Positions 50,501 to 60,945 of a stretch of 64,000 bases of DNA are shown in pieces; within the stretch, counting starts at the first letter, position 1; each line of letters starts with the position of its first letter. The notes beneath the pieces are model-generated. The model did no database searches. It saw nothing but the letters and a program-made list of their open reading frames with translations, and was not told where the DNA came from. The translations under genes and the position numbers were made by a program. The DNA is taken from the NCBI RefSeq assembly GCF_000524195.1, contig NW_020170385.1:1916463-1980462 (forward strand), written 5' to 3'. This DNA is from Echinococcus granulosus. Lineage: Eukaryota > Platyhelminthes > Cestoda > Cyclophyllidea > Taeniidae.

Positions 50501-50664
50501 CCAACGGACACCACCATCACCACCAGTCCCCGCCACAGTCGCAAGCACCACCACCACCCCCTCACAGCGCCTACGATCCCTACAGTACGGGCCATCTGAG
50601 TAACGGGGTCTCCAGCGGCGCGATGATGTGTATACCTTCTGCGTACCGCGATTTTCAAGCTTAG
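32471..50664 (+). CDS. FGF-receptor-like protein without kinase domain (FGFRL1/nou-darake type), seven exons
   Basis: Exons 32471-32582, 37257-37520, 38315-38380, 41705-42184, 47983-48104, 49337-49640 and 49973-50664 total 2040 nt, which is 679 residues plus a stop. Every junction is in phase. Order: signal peptide (1-36), Ig1 (Cys67, Trp76, Cys107), short linker, Ig2 (Cys174, Trp190, Cys281), Ig3 (Cys335, Trp349, Cys430), membrane span (about 469-492) and a 187-residue cytosolic tail. The juxtamembrane LPVMRQIGSSNNSVSIYRDG resembles the same region of FGF receptors, and Ig3 reads like FGFR D3. The protein stops without any tyrosine kinase domain, as in FGFRL1 and planarian nou-darake, which bind FGFs and modulate signalling (in planarians, confining brain tissue to the head). 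Exact orthology is inferred. Ig2 and Ig3 are unusually long. Confidence 0.85.
32583..37256 (+). other. FGFRL-like intron 1
   Basis: A 4.7 kb intron with a GC-rich patch near 34740-34990. No coding family was recognised in it. Confidence 0.6.
37257..37520 (+). CDS. FGFRL-like exon 2: Ig domain 1
   Basis: A 264-nt exon, phase 1 at both ends, as is usual for single Ig-domain exons. It encodes LSCPF, the core Trp in YKWTRP, and GRYQCSAVNGFG, which is the canonical Y-x-C end of an I-set domain. One N-glycosylation site (NLT) is visible. The acceptor is ttccggtag and the donor is gtaagt. Confidence 0.9.
38315..38380 (+). CDS. FGFRL-like exon 3: 66-nt linker exon between Ig1 and Ig2
   Basis: A strong acceptor (long T tract, then caacttag) and a strong donor (cag/gtgagt) bound 66 nt that stay open only in the phase required by exons 2 and 4. 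The exon encodes about 22 linker residues, including PAIKEECALSRDGK. In FGF receptors the acid box lies in this position, but this linker is only mildly acidic. Both ends are phase 1, so inclusion is optional for the frame. The exon is too small to be found as an ORF. Confidence 0.7.
38381..41704 (+). other. FGFRL-like intron 3
   Basis: A 3.3 kb intron containing the alternating TG/CA/TA repeat at 38686-38766. The 154-codon open frame at 38976-39440 begins with GTG, lies in the intron and shows no domain, so it is not called. GC-rich patches occur near 40290-40700 and 41100-41240. Confidence 0.6.
38686..38766. repeat. Imperfect alternating purine/pyrimidine microsatellite
   Basis: About 80 nt of interleaved TATG, CATA, CACA and TGCA units, largely alternating purine and pyrimidine and partly self-complementary. 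It lies in FGFRL-like intron 3, about 300 nt after the 66-nt exon. Confidence 0.7.
41705..42184 (+). CDS. FGFRL-like exon 4: Ig domain 2 with Gly-rich insertion
   Basis: A 480-nt exon, phase 1 at both ends, encodes a full Ig domain: VTFDC, YAWEFYKHG, then LTIRKVTLSNMGEYRCTVTN. Between the core Trp and the second Cys lies an insertion of about 45-50 residues with a basic part (NRLTRRSNTR) followed by a Ser/Gly-rich part that is nearly all Gly around 41944-42024. In FGF receptors Ig2 carries the main FGF and heparan sulphate contacts. The acceptor is ctgtgtgtag and the donor is gtgagt. Confidence 0.85.
43232..43243. repeat. Poly-G tract (12 G)
   Basis: An uninterrupted run of 12 G lies in FGFRL-like intron 4, in a GC-rich patch. 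Confidence 0.9.
44567..44583. repeat. Short CCG trinucleotide run
   Basis: Nearly six CCG units are followed by imperfect CCG-containing triplets, in intron 4. On either strand it gives Ala/Gly-rich shadow frames with no support as protein. Confidence 0.8.
47429..47442. repeat. Poly-C tract (14 C)
   Basis: A run of 14 C lies near the end of a GC-rich patch in FGFRL-like intron 4, about 540 nt before exon 5. Confidence 0.9.
47983..48104 (+). CDS. FGFRL-like exon 5: first half of Ig domain 3
   Basis: The exon starts in phase 1 after the acceptor cttgtttag and ends in phase 0 at gtaagc. It encodes ITVHVKSGENLIQSCKVNAE, with the first Cys of Ig3. Splitting Ig3 over two exons matches the FGF receptor gene layout, where the second half is a separate exon. 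Confidence 0.82.
49337..49640 (+). CDS. FGFRL-like exon 6: second half of Ig domain 3
   Basis: The exon opens with WGKIIEP, the core Trp of Ig3, and ends with SSNAGTYICSVITESGW and the G strand, in phase 1 at gtacga. Between them is a Ser/Thr-rich loop around 49440-49520, longer than in vertebrate D3. The acceptor is aattctacag. Confidence 0.88.
49973..50664 (+). CDS. FGFRL-like exon 7: membrane span and cytosolic tail
   Basis: After ccctttag the exon encodes a short acidic stalk (SAETLEEN), a hydrophobic helix (LALYITAPVVIFFVCIFITS), a basic stop-transfer (NRKSRR) and a 187-residue tail that ends at TAG. The tail has an FGFR-like juxtamembrane part, then Ser/Gly-rich, Asn-run, five-His and Pro-run segments. 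No ATP-binding or catalytic loop motif of kinases is present. Vertebrate FGFRL1 also has a His-rich tail. Confidence 0.9.
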
Positions 50665-51345
50665 CGACTTCCAAGCACGGCCAGACCAGGTTCTTTACAC
50701 GGCAATCTTCTTTCTCTGTACAAATAATCTTTATTTCTTGTGCGCCCGTTCAGAGAGAAACACAGAAAGTGGCTGTGACACTGAAGTGTCTGTCCTCCAG
50801 TTACTCCTCCAGTCATGCCACACTTTGATTTGCGACTTTCGCGTACAGCGTCTTCTCTCGCCTTCTTACACGGTGCGAGCCGGTCCAGGGTATATATAAA
50901 CACACAAGCAAACACACCTACTTTAAATACAAGTACTCTCTGTTTGCCCCTAGATTCCCAAGCTGCTTCACTCTGGTGCTGATGCGAGTCATTTCATTCA
51001 TTGTACGAAACTGTTTGAACGATAGACACGAGGCCATACACATACACACGTTTGCATACAGGGTGCTCTTAAACTGTATAAACATACTAGTTCACAAGTA
51101 CCCATGACAGTGATGCAATGCTTTTAATTTGTTGACCTTTCCCAAGATCCCCACAATGCCCGTCCTTCACTAGCGCCCCTTAGTCTATACTACATGAAAA
51201 TGCATTTTGCGCGGCGTCCATCGGCGGCCATTCATCTGCACCCATGCGCCGCATTCAAAGGCCGTCCCAATCATCCCGCACCTTTGCTCTATCCTCGAAC
51301 TTTTTATAGCTTTATTTAAGGCTTAATTCATGAATAAATGTTTTA
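50665..51345 (+). other. FGFRL-like 3' UTR
   Basis: The sequence between the stop and the first canonical AATAAA (51333-51338) is about 670 nt. It has no further coding signal and would be a normal 3' UTR. The exact cleavage site is not visible. Confidence 0.45.
51333..51338 (+). terminator. Poly(A) signal AATAAA of the FGFRL-like gene
   Basis: The first canonical AATAAA after the FGFRL-like stop codon, in an AT-rich context (gaataaatg). No competing AATAAA lies between it and the stop. Confidence 0.45.
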
Positions 51346-52557
51346 CCGAGGTGAATTGCATAGTTTTGTCTCTAATGAAAAATCTGCAAATGGCAGCAGT
51401 ACCGCTGGAGCATTGTGATAACACCGACGGTGTAGGTTTCATCGTACGTGGGCAAGGTCTCAACCCTTCCTGTGTTTTACAATTGATTGGTTTGCTAACA
51501 CACCTTGTGTGTTTACAAAGTCAAGCTAAATTAGTGAAAAAACCTGTTGAGTTTGACCGTGAAATGTTTTAGGCAGCTTGAGATCAAGTCATTAAAGTCG
51601 TCTGTACAAGACCATTTCAACCCCCTTCTGCCAAATGGAAAGATCTTTGTGCAGTAATAAGTTGACAGTTGTCCCTTCTAATAAGAGAGCATAGTGGGCT
51701 TACTGAGACCAGTGGCCGGTGTCGCCCGTGACCCGTGTGGCCAGAAGTTACCCCTTGGTGATAGTCATGCATTGCGGGATTTCGAAACAGCTTAGTAGCT
51801 ACACCGTTCCCAAACTAGGAGTTTTAAAGTTCAGTATTCTCGTCATTATATGACTGTAAAACGATCTATTTTGAAAGATACAGCTTTTATAAAAGTGGTG
51901 CGTTAGTTCTTCTTACCGTGATTTGAAATATTTTCAGACCGCGTTTGAAATGATACCCAAGATAATGTACTTTAGTGGGAAGTGAATGTCCCAAAAAGTA
52001 ATTTTAAACTTATCCATCAAATAGGGGACTAAGTCCGTATTTATTTAGCTATCTTCAAAATGTCAGCAATTCTTCTTTGGATAGCTCAGAGATTAGCCAA
52101 ATTGCGTCATTTGTAAGGACTCTTTTTAGACACCCCTTAAAGTATTACATGCTTCTATTAAAGAAATTATAACCTTAGTCTTGATGACTAAAATATTTAA
52201 TTGGGTTAAATAATGATCCTAACTAAAATCATAACACACTTTAGATATTCACCTAGAAAGGGCTCGGCCTACATAAATCACAACTTCGTGAGAAATAAGC
52301 AGCTCTCGCTATTTTTCTACCATATGCACACAGAGGTTCGTGATATATCAAGCCTCCGCAAACTGACAACTCCAGATGGCCTGATTTATGTGGACACTAC
52401 TAAATCTTTATCAAAGGGCATTCGGGAAATAAATAAATCGGTTCGGAAAATTTATGCGCAGTCAAAATGCTTTCCTGCCTAATGTCCGGCAATAACTTTT
52501 CCATCGTGTAGCAAGACAAATGCTCCAGATCAGCACCGTATTGATGAAAACACTCTA

Positions 52558-52701
52558 TCAAAAGTCCTTCTTCAGCGTAAGAATTAAAACCACGTTTTTG
52601 GAGCCTGGACAACCGATTGCAGTGTGACCAAATTCATTAACAATATCACAGTTTCTCATTATCAAGAACCAAGGCTTATTGAATAGTGAGTCTAATGAAT
52701 T
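52558..52701 (-). pseudogene. Degenerate CCHC-like fragment
   Basis: A minus-strand frame encodes RNCDIVNEFGHTAIGCPGSK. The spacing fits a C-x2-C-x4-H-x4-C knuckle exactly, but Val replaces the second Cys, so zinc binding would be lost. Directly downstream, a different frame stays open for about 70 codons, which suggests a frameshift. CNEFGH-type knuckles occur in retroelement Gag and at the C-terminus of CLIP-170 microtubule proteins. Either could be the source, and chance similarity is possible. Confidence 0.22.
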
Positions 52702-54272
52702 CTACATTGCCTTCTGTACGCAGCTCCAAAGCTTTTGTCGCCACCTCATATTTAAACATGAAGTAGGTCTAACAGTAGGTTGATTTGCTCCAGATTTTGC
52801 CTCATTAACAATATTCTCAATAGCGTGTGTTCTTTCACGTTTACAACGGGCAAATTATAGGCTTTGACATTCAACAAGTAAGTAGCATTGACACTGAGCT
52901 AAATGGTTAAAATGTTTTTAGTGAATTGACATGCCGCCAAATGTTCGTGAAACAAATAGCAGTGGCGGCAAGCAGTACCATCGAATAGGCGAGGTTCTTT
53001 TAGCGTCTAATTATTGTTTTGCAATAAAACTCACGATTTCATTTGCCATGTGCAAATAATTCGCAACAATTAAAGAACACGAATAATGGGTTTTACTATT
53101 AGATTCACTATGAATACTCGAAAAACTAGTAATCGAGGAAGACAAGGGAAACAATACGATGCTCCTACACAAAGACATAGGGGCTAATAGAGAATAAGGA
53201 ATATTCTGCGTGAGTATTTTTCCTAAAAATTGTTTGCGCTGCGATGTTTTCCACAGTTTTTCCTGCTGTTTCTTGAGAACTGTAAAATATGTTTTAACCG
53301 AAGCTATAAATAAGTGCAAATACATTTTTTAGACCTTTGTTCATTTGGTACACAATTGTAAACACTGGGCTATGACTTGTATTATCGGGGCAACATTGTC
53401 TTTGCAATTGCACTTGTTTTAAGAAGTCAACAAAGAATTTTGGCTGCTCCCACTGAAATACACTGAATACTTTTAAATCACTACCATTTACTTGCTCCAA
53501 CAGTCTACGCATCCTTTTTGGAGGTACTAGTTTGAAAGAATTCTCGGAAATATGACATTACAGTTTGTACTGGAAGCATGAATAGTGACTAGTTTCTCGG
53601 TCGTTTCTCACATTCTAACTCACAAAAATTTTTGTTAAGAACAAAACAGTTTCTCCATCTTCATTTTGCCATTGTCAAACTTGTAATGTTAAGCACACGT
53701 ATTCTGATGTGAAAGCTTTGCAAACAGCTAAAATTCGGCACAGAAAAGTTTATACTAAATTGTACAGTTGTAATCGGAAATGTAGAAGGTCGAATGAAAT
53801 GCAATGAGGACTGATGGAAGTCATCTCCCATATCAGGAACCATCCTTGTTCTCGGTAAAGAATTTGGAAAAGGTTTAGTAGTTCTTCGTAAGCTTAACAC
53901 ACACGGAAGCTTGATATACATATATCATTTCTTCCTCTCTTGTCCCGATTTTCTTCTCACGAAGAGCGCCCATCTGATTTATACTGACAGACCTCGACTA
54001 CTTGGTGCGTGCGTGCGCGTGCGAAAAAATCTAAGTAACGGCATTTGCTGTCGCGTGGATGAGAAGAAGCAGTAGCCGCTTTTGGGAATTTTTTTGACAG
54101 AATGCTTTTTGGGCTTGGAATAATTTGTTTTCTGTTTCAATTAGGTCGGTTTGAACCTCAATTGTATGTAAGCATAATTGAATTAACAGTGTTCACGCAA
54201 TATCCAAAGTGGAATGACGATTTTGTCACTTCTCACATTCAATAATGGGCACACCTTGCCTAATGGCCATAA

Positions 54273-54719
54273 ATGGCTGAGATGAACTACCCACTGAGGG
54301 CCACGTTTAAACTCAGTCAGGGGAACCTACAGTGGAAAGGGAAACATATTTGCACTAAGGATATTTTACTGATGGAATCGCCTTTGCTTACTTATAACTT
54401 GTTCAGTGTCCTATTTCCTCACTATTCAGCGTTTAGGCTAGGTAAACGTGATCGAACTTTAACATTAACGTACTCTTATGATACGATGAATGAGTTTGGT
54501 ATTTTAACTTTCAATTATCGCTACATTGACAATCAGCAAAGACCTGTCCAACATCGAGTTACCGAAGACCCAGTTGTCGGAACTTGCATTTGCAAAGCCA
54601 GTCAGTACACTGCCAACTTGAAGCGATTGAGGAAGGAGACTATGTCCTGCACTTTTTTAAAAATCTGGACCATGTCATATCCAGCCTTGAGCTTTCGGGC
54701 TTCTTTCAATGCGGACTAA
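54273..54719 (+). other. Unassigned 148-codon open frame
   Basis: An ATG-started frame (MAEMNYPLRATFKLSQGNLQ at its start) in an acceptable initiation context, without splice structure or recognised domain. It is in the length range expected by chance in 64 kb of this composition. It is listed because it is one of the few long frames with a genuine ATG in this stretch. Confidence 0.12.
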
Positions 54720-57700
54720 TATGGAGTTATGGTGCAAAGCTTAGGTGCATCGTAGCATTGAATTGGATGTAATGATTTCGGAAATTCAATTAGGATATGA
54801 AATCACAATAACACGCTCGAAATTCCTTATTTAGCAGTCGTTAATAACAACGCTGTTGCCTCAAATTCGGCGTCTATTTTATCGGCAGAGGAGAAGAGAC
54901 TTGTACACAACGTATCGAAGTAAAGTTAAAGGAAAACGATTGTGTGAAACGAGTAGCTCATTCACTATTCGACACTTCTCCATTCAATCATTTGAAAGCA
55001 CAACACGGTGCTTGTCGCTAATTTTTATTAAGGGAAGCACAATGCATGCTTCACCTTCAAATTAATTCGCGCATATATTCAAGGTTTGTTAGTTGACAGT
55101 TGTTGCATGGTTCTCCGCCGTAGTCTAGCTAGAACATACCAGTAGAACTTATCACTCTACTCATTTAGTTCATTTGAAGGTCCATGCCCGCGCCATAATG
55201 CAGGTGTCCTTCTACGAATATTGTGGAGGTCGAGGCAATAAATTTCCTGGTAGATAAGTAATTCAGGGGTTGGTGAAATGTAACAAGTTTATTTATTTAA
55301 TTGCTCCAAATGAATAAAGTTCTTGAAGTTAAAGATAATTGCAATTTCTCGCTTTGAATAACGATTTCATATCACAAGGAGTATATTTCCCGCAGTCTGA
55401 GATGATTAATTCAGTACATGCTTTCACTTAAGCACAACACGGTCCTGACAATTTTCTTTAAAAGATTATCGTTGCATTTGTTTGCAATTCTGCAATAAGA
55501 TCTGACCTAAATTACTCTTTGTATCTGGGTGCATCAAAGGCAACAATGGAAAAGAATCGTACTTTCCTCTTTTCTTGACTTACCTTTACCTAATTTCATG
55601 TTCAGGACTTTTGGATACATCAGGAAAGCATATAACAAAATGCAATCAACCACAGTAATGCAAAAGAAACAATCATGACACATATATTTCGCCTCTCCGT
55701 TCCATCCCTTTTGACATACTGACGCAGTAAGAGATGTTCGTGAAGAATAACACCAAATCCTTGAATGTGCGCTCATTGCACTATCAATTTTAAAATTGCG
55801 CACTACTGGGTAAACACGGTGTTCTTGATGATATCACTCTGTACCTCATCACTACATCCAGCTTACTTCGATGATAGAATTAGAAGATTATGAGTTACCA
55901 ACATTCTACAATGTATTTACTTAGCCTTCCAGAACATTAAGATTATTGCTGCCTACTCCAAACTCATCACGTATACAGCGGTGGCATTGCAATGAGTGCT
56001 ACGCCGTCTGACTTCTTCCATTGCTCCCCTTTTATGGTGTTACTGCCATGGACTATATTTAGTGCTTCCTACAACTCTGCCTCAGATTAGGTCAGGCAGA
56101 TGCTTTTTACGACTCCGTCTGACTGGTTCTCGGCTGGAGCTTCTCACACTCCTTAGTGCCGTGACGCTACAACCATTGGAACAGGTGTTACAAAGTTGAA
56201 AATTTCAGACTGGATTTCTTTCAACTGAAAGATCTGAACAGCAATGCTTCCTCTGGAGCTATTAGAGACTAGCACGAATTCTCAAAGACTGGAAGGCGGA
56301 GAAGCAGACTGCCTACGTTTCTGCAGTGACTAAGAAGCTCATATGCCACCAGAGAAATAACTTCCAAATCCTCCATTTTTGCTTCCTCACAAAAGCTTGA
56401 AGAAAGTGTACTGAAGCATTTGCAGCCTGTGAACTTTAGGACAAGTAAATAAGCCAAATTCCAGATGTTTATGATAAAAGAGGATTTAAGGTACTAGAAG
56501 CTTAGCTCTTCGATTTTGGACTCAAGCAGCTTGCTGGAATCATTTGCGGACTTGAGTGCTTATCCGCCTAATAGCTAGAATAAATTTACCCGAATGACGA
56601 CGAAAGCTCTCGTCAATTCTAACGCCAATTCTTCATCAGTCCGAACGCTATGCGAACAATTTCCGAACTTGACTGTTAAACCAGTAAAACTATGCAAAAG
56701 CAATTTAAAAAGGTTTAGATGGCAGATGCCGGAGTTCACACATGTGGCCAAACGCAATTCAAAGTCTAGTGACAATCCGACAGCGGATCCAAATGCTGCG
56801 AAACGATATGACAACTGCAAGCCATACAGTTTGGAGCATTTTCATTCTCATTTTGAATTGTTGAGTGCTATACGCCAACTTAGGACACATGTAGTCCGCT
56901 TTCCGCCGCTCACAGACCTACTTGCCAAACGGCCGTCAAGAAGGAACTCTGAGTGAATTTTAATTTTGGCACTTTCGGTGCTGATTCTGCTAGTCTAACC
57001 AGGTGCAATATGCGGACTTGTCTAACCAACGACGTGAGTTATCACTTATCAACTATAAAGGTGGGATTGAATCCTCTACCACCTTTCATATTCCACAACG
57101 CCTTAAGATTGGTGTACATATCGGACACTTGTTGGAGTTTTGGACTCCTGTCAACCTCTAGCTTACTCTCATCCCAAAATTATTAACTGTCAGCTTTGGT
57201 CACTGAGTATGATTCCACAATCACTGATGATAATGATTCCACCCCATTTTGCCATTCACTCATCAGCATGGGCAGCGTCAATTGTGATTCTTCTCAGACG
57301 AGTCAGTGAGTTTCCTCGGTTTTGCTGTGATTTTCCCATCACTCTTAACAAATCGCTAGTACAATTTAACGGTTTGCCTTTCTTCCTTGAGATTGGCCCC
57401 GCTTGATTGCGTTTCGAGAGATCTAGCTACGATCAATACCCGCCCAGGAATTTTTCACTGTAATTGCCTTCCTCTTGTTCTGAACATCCTGTCTGATATA
57501 TTTCACACCTCACCTTGAGGGCGGTGCTACTTACTAAGATGATGTTATCTCCAACCCAGACACACAACCGTACGATGAAAGGCTGCATGGAATACCCGAA
57601 AAATTCCACCGTTATAACATTTCATGTAACATACGAAAGTAAACGCCTAATACTTTGGAATTACTGTGCCTTTAATTTTTTCCAGGAAAATAGCTATAAG

Positions 57701-60342
57701 CCTGAGCCTCGTCGATTTTTAGCGATCTCTTAAATTCGAATCCCAAAGACATTTCATCCCCAACTTTACAGAGCTAGCAAAACCTTCACTCGATTTTAGG
57801 CTTACAATAACTTCAAATTGTCTGGCATATATAAACGAACATTGAGAATTCTTCGGAATTTTCTTGGCCCTTAAGCTGCCTTACACCAACCTTCTCCGAA
57901 GTTACACCATCAAATTTGATTGATTGACGTTGACGTAGTATTGAGGCAAGATTGTGCAATTCTCAGCATCTTAGCTCAATTGAATGTGACTGTGCTCAAA
58001 TGCATGCAGTAGTGACTGTGTAGTGAGCTTTTAAGCGACTCCATGAATAATTGTTCAGCGCGCATACCACTATTGTCACTAACAACAAGCCCTAGAAACT
58101 CGTCTATAAGCCTCAAGTTGTTAGCGAGACTCTCCGCTGCAATGGTTCAATGATGACTACCTCGACATGCTATTCTTAAAGAGGTAGTTACCACAGGTTT
58201 CCCCTGTTTACTGATTCCACAAGCCACACGGAAACATCCTCACCCTAACCTAAATCGCTTGCAAGAAACTAAACACAAGGTGCACAGCGAAGCTTACCTG
58301 GAATCGTTTAAAGACAGTGAGGAATTCCCGTTACCCTTGGTGGATTACTGTCTTAAAGGTTGGATCACGCCCATCCCTCGCTACATCTAGGCAAACTATC
58401 TTGGAGGACGTACGTTTTGACCAATTGGGTACCGAAAAGATAACATATTTTAACATCTCCTGGACATCCTCCATTCAATGGCTCCACGGAAAACTTCGAC
58501 AGCATTCTTAAGAGTGTCATCAAGCCTGCCGGTTCGATCATTTTCACTGAGCCATAATGTGGTATGAACACCAACCCAATGCAACATCGCATTGTTGTGA
58601 GCTCCACATTTGGGAGTAGTCCGGCTTAGCTGTTCCAGAGCTGTGGTCTCAGGTGAATTATGCATAGCCCGAATTAAACAGTCGTGCAATATCGAGGGAA
58701 CGCCGTCAGAGCATCAAGTGGATTTGTTCTCAAAAATATGAGCACTTGCGGGAATCAGCTTGTGGTCATAAATAATAGTTTCATCCAAAGAGGATATGTT
58801 GGCCAACTGATCCCAGCATTTCAGAGTCTATCGGAAATTTCAAACCTGTCGCGGAAGGCACGACTTAGAACGAATCACACTGGGGTTTTCAGACCAACTC
58901 AAAGCGCAGCAGTGGCAACTATAGAACCCTACCTCCCTCATAAGTCGTGAGGGATGCAATGATTTCCACGATACCCGAGTTCTTTTGTTACTCCTGTTTT
59001 ATTATATCTCTGATATGGATTATCAAGCATCCTGCATAAAATTTGGTTTCGGTCATGCCAAGGCCTGGTTACTATTGGGTTTGAGTAGTTCTGGATCGGA
59101 GTCCCTCGTACTCCGTAGTACTACTGCGCTGGAACTATTAAATATATCCACAAAAACTAGAATTGGCTTGAATCTACTTTATAATGCAAAACCGACCTCA
59201 TTAAAATGGCCTTGAAATTCATGTTCATCGTACTTCTGACAGGATTTTTTGCAATTCGTGTGGATTAAATAGGCGGTGAAGCAAAACAATGGTACGAAAA
59301 TGAAAAGATAAAACCTACAATTTATCCACATGGTTTTTGACTAAACAATGAACACAAGATGAGTTCCGGAATACTCTTCAGCATTCATGCGTGTCATTTA
59401 TCGCTCGGTCAAGAAATTAGGAGTTGTTGGTCATGGAGACTTAACTGATGTTGTAGTGCAAGAGGCAAAACTTCATTATTGCTCTTACAATGATCGTAGC
59501 TGCTACTTTCTGAATAAACGTTTGAATTAGAGTTCCCGGTGCCTTCCTCATATCTTCATGATAACTTTCCTACATGCGATTTCTCTAGTATCTAAATGCT
59601 GAATGGCGGTTTGCTATCAATAAATTAAGATATTTTGTTTTCATAAGGTAACAGCTGACTGGATAACTCCACGTGCCAAACCGTGTTCTACTTTTCCTTG
59701 TCCCTTTCGCATAATGACAGTATTCAAAGAATCAGCTTACTCAAGTAAATGTTGGCTGAATCCTGCATAAAGAAGCCAAGGGTTGCTGAATGTTCCATGG
59801 CTAAGAACCAGGAAGAGGCAAAAATACCTGTGAGCACAAACATTTATCACGGACTCTTAGAGTTAGCTTCAAATTCTTGGAAAACCGCTAATATGATACC
59901 GTTGAAATATTTTTTGTGAATTTAGAATCGATATTTTATAAGCACAGTTGCCAAAATTACAGAATCTTATTTAGCAATTACCCACAGCCTGAAAAAAACA
60001 ACAATGATGTGCTTCTTTCTCCAAAAAACCCATACTAATGGCACCTTCACACCTCCGTCGTGAATTTCAATCGTGATTTGGACAATATGATGTGCCAAAC
60101 TCCAACATTTCTGTGCTAAGCCTTGCCAACAGACTTTCTCAAGTACAAATATTTGATTAAATACCCATCATCAAATTACTGCTCAAATACAATATCGGAA
60201 AGATAACATGATAAGATTTGTGCGAGTATAGTGTTACGGGGAAAAAAAGGCAACTTCGCATAAATGTTCATGGAAGTACTACGATGGAATTCAAATAAAG
60301 TGTTACTTGCTTTGGTTCAGTAGAATTGCGCGCCACTATTTT

Positions 60343-60447
60343 TCACTTGGTCTCATGGTTTTGTAAAAAAGGTGATCTTAAAATAGTCGAAAACTCGTCG
60401 AAATCGATAACACCATCGTTATTCAAATCAGCTCCATTGAACAGTTC
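60343..60447 (-). CDS. Centrin-like exon 3
   Basis: Encodes the canonical EF-hand 4 (GADLNNDGVIDFDEFSTILR) and a short tail ending in KTSL-like basic residues (HETK), then TGA. The acceptor is attacttacag. The preceding intron is 42 nt with an in-frame stop. Confidence 0.82.
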   Translation of the reverse strand, partial: ELFNGADLNNDGVIDFDEFSTILRSPFLQNHETK

Positions 60448-60938
60448 CTGTAAGTAATAACATCAATTAGTTTAAAAATATCACTCAACTTCTAATTCCT
60501 CGTCAGAAATGTCTTCGTTCAACTGTTTCGCGACACGTTGAATATCATCAAAAGTGATGCACTCAGCGCCATTTTGGCTATAAATCTGAAAGGCCTTGGC
60601 AATTTCCTCATCTACATACTTATTGAACATGACTTTTTCCACTATGCCGAGAAATCCTCTGAAATCAAGGGTTCCTGATGCGAATTTGAACTAAGGAAGA
60701 ACAATGTACAAGTACCAGTTTTTTGCGGATCGTAGAGCCGAGTAAGTTTTGAGATGTTAACTAATGATACGTGAAGTCCAAGAGCTCGCACTACAACTAC
60801 GATGTCCTGAATGTCAATAGTTCCAACGCCACTTTCGTCCAAAATGTCGAAAGCGCACTTTAATTCGTCCTTTTGTTTAACAGTAAGCTTATAATTAATC
60901 TCCCTTTTTGTAGAGCGAGTAAATGAATTGATTTCCAT
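60343..60938 (-). CDS. Centrin-like EF-hand protein, three exons
   Basis: Exons 60938-60716, 60674-60490 and 60447-60343 join in frame (phase 1, then phase 0) to 170 residues, the usual centrin length. The introns are only 41 and 42 nt, both gt-ag. EF1 is KDELKCAFDILDESGVGTID followed by the centrin hallmark VRALGL; later come KTGTLDFRGF, DDIQRVAKQLNEDISDEELE and LNNDGVIDFDEF. Centrins act in centrioles, basal bodies and sometimes nuclear pores. Only EF4 (residues 143-154) is canonical for Ca2+. EF1 has Val at position 5, EF2 has Gly at position 12, and EF3 begins with Ser and lacks acidic ligands at positions 3 and 5. It is probably a divergent centrin paralogue, but a calmodulin-like protein is possible. 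The ATG is the first in the open frame. Confidence 0.82.
60490..60674 (-). CDS. Centrin-like exon 2
   Basis: Completes EF-hand 2 (GTLDFRGF) and encodes the central helix and EF-hand 3 (FQIYSQNGAECITFDDIQ), ending in phase 0 at a gttgag donor. The preceding 41-nt intron ends in gcatcag. Skipping the intron would give a stop codon (TAG) within about 25 codons, which confirms the splice. Confidence 0.8.
60716..60938 (-). CDS. Centrin-like exon 1
   Basis: Encodes the basic N-terminal arm (RSTKREI), EF-hand 1 and the RALGL segment, up to the first half of EF-hand 2. It ends in phase 1 at gtactt. The open frame continues upstream of the ATG only with non-ATG codons, and a splice acceptor lies 7 nt ahead of the ATG. 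Confidence 0.78.
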
Positions 60939-60945
60939 AGAGGAA

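Larger units (their letters stand above)
51346..60342. other. Gene-poor stretch between the FGFRL-like and centrin-like genes
   Basis: About 9 kb with no recognised functional gene. It contains a degenerate zinc-knuckle-like frame (52558-52701, minus), a 148-codon ATG-initiated frame (54273-54719, plus) of unknown nature, and weak integrase-like strings on the minus strand around 58380-58690. Open frames of this size are expected by chance here. The region is most simply read as old, eroded sequence. Confidence 0.5.

Noticed and set aside
56594..56956. 120-codon frame with an RNase-H-like ELLSAIRQLR string
   Set aside because: The resemblance to Gypsy RNase H covers only a few residues, lies on the opposite strand from the integrase-like traces, and lacks catalytic residues in order.
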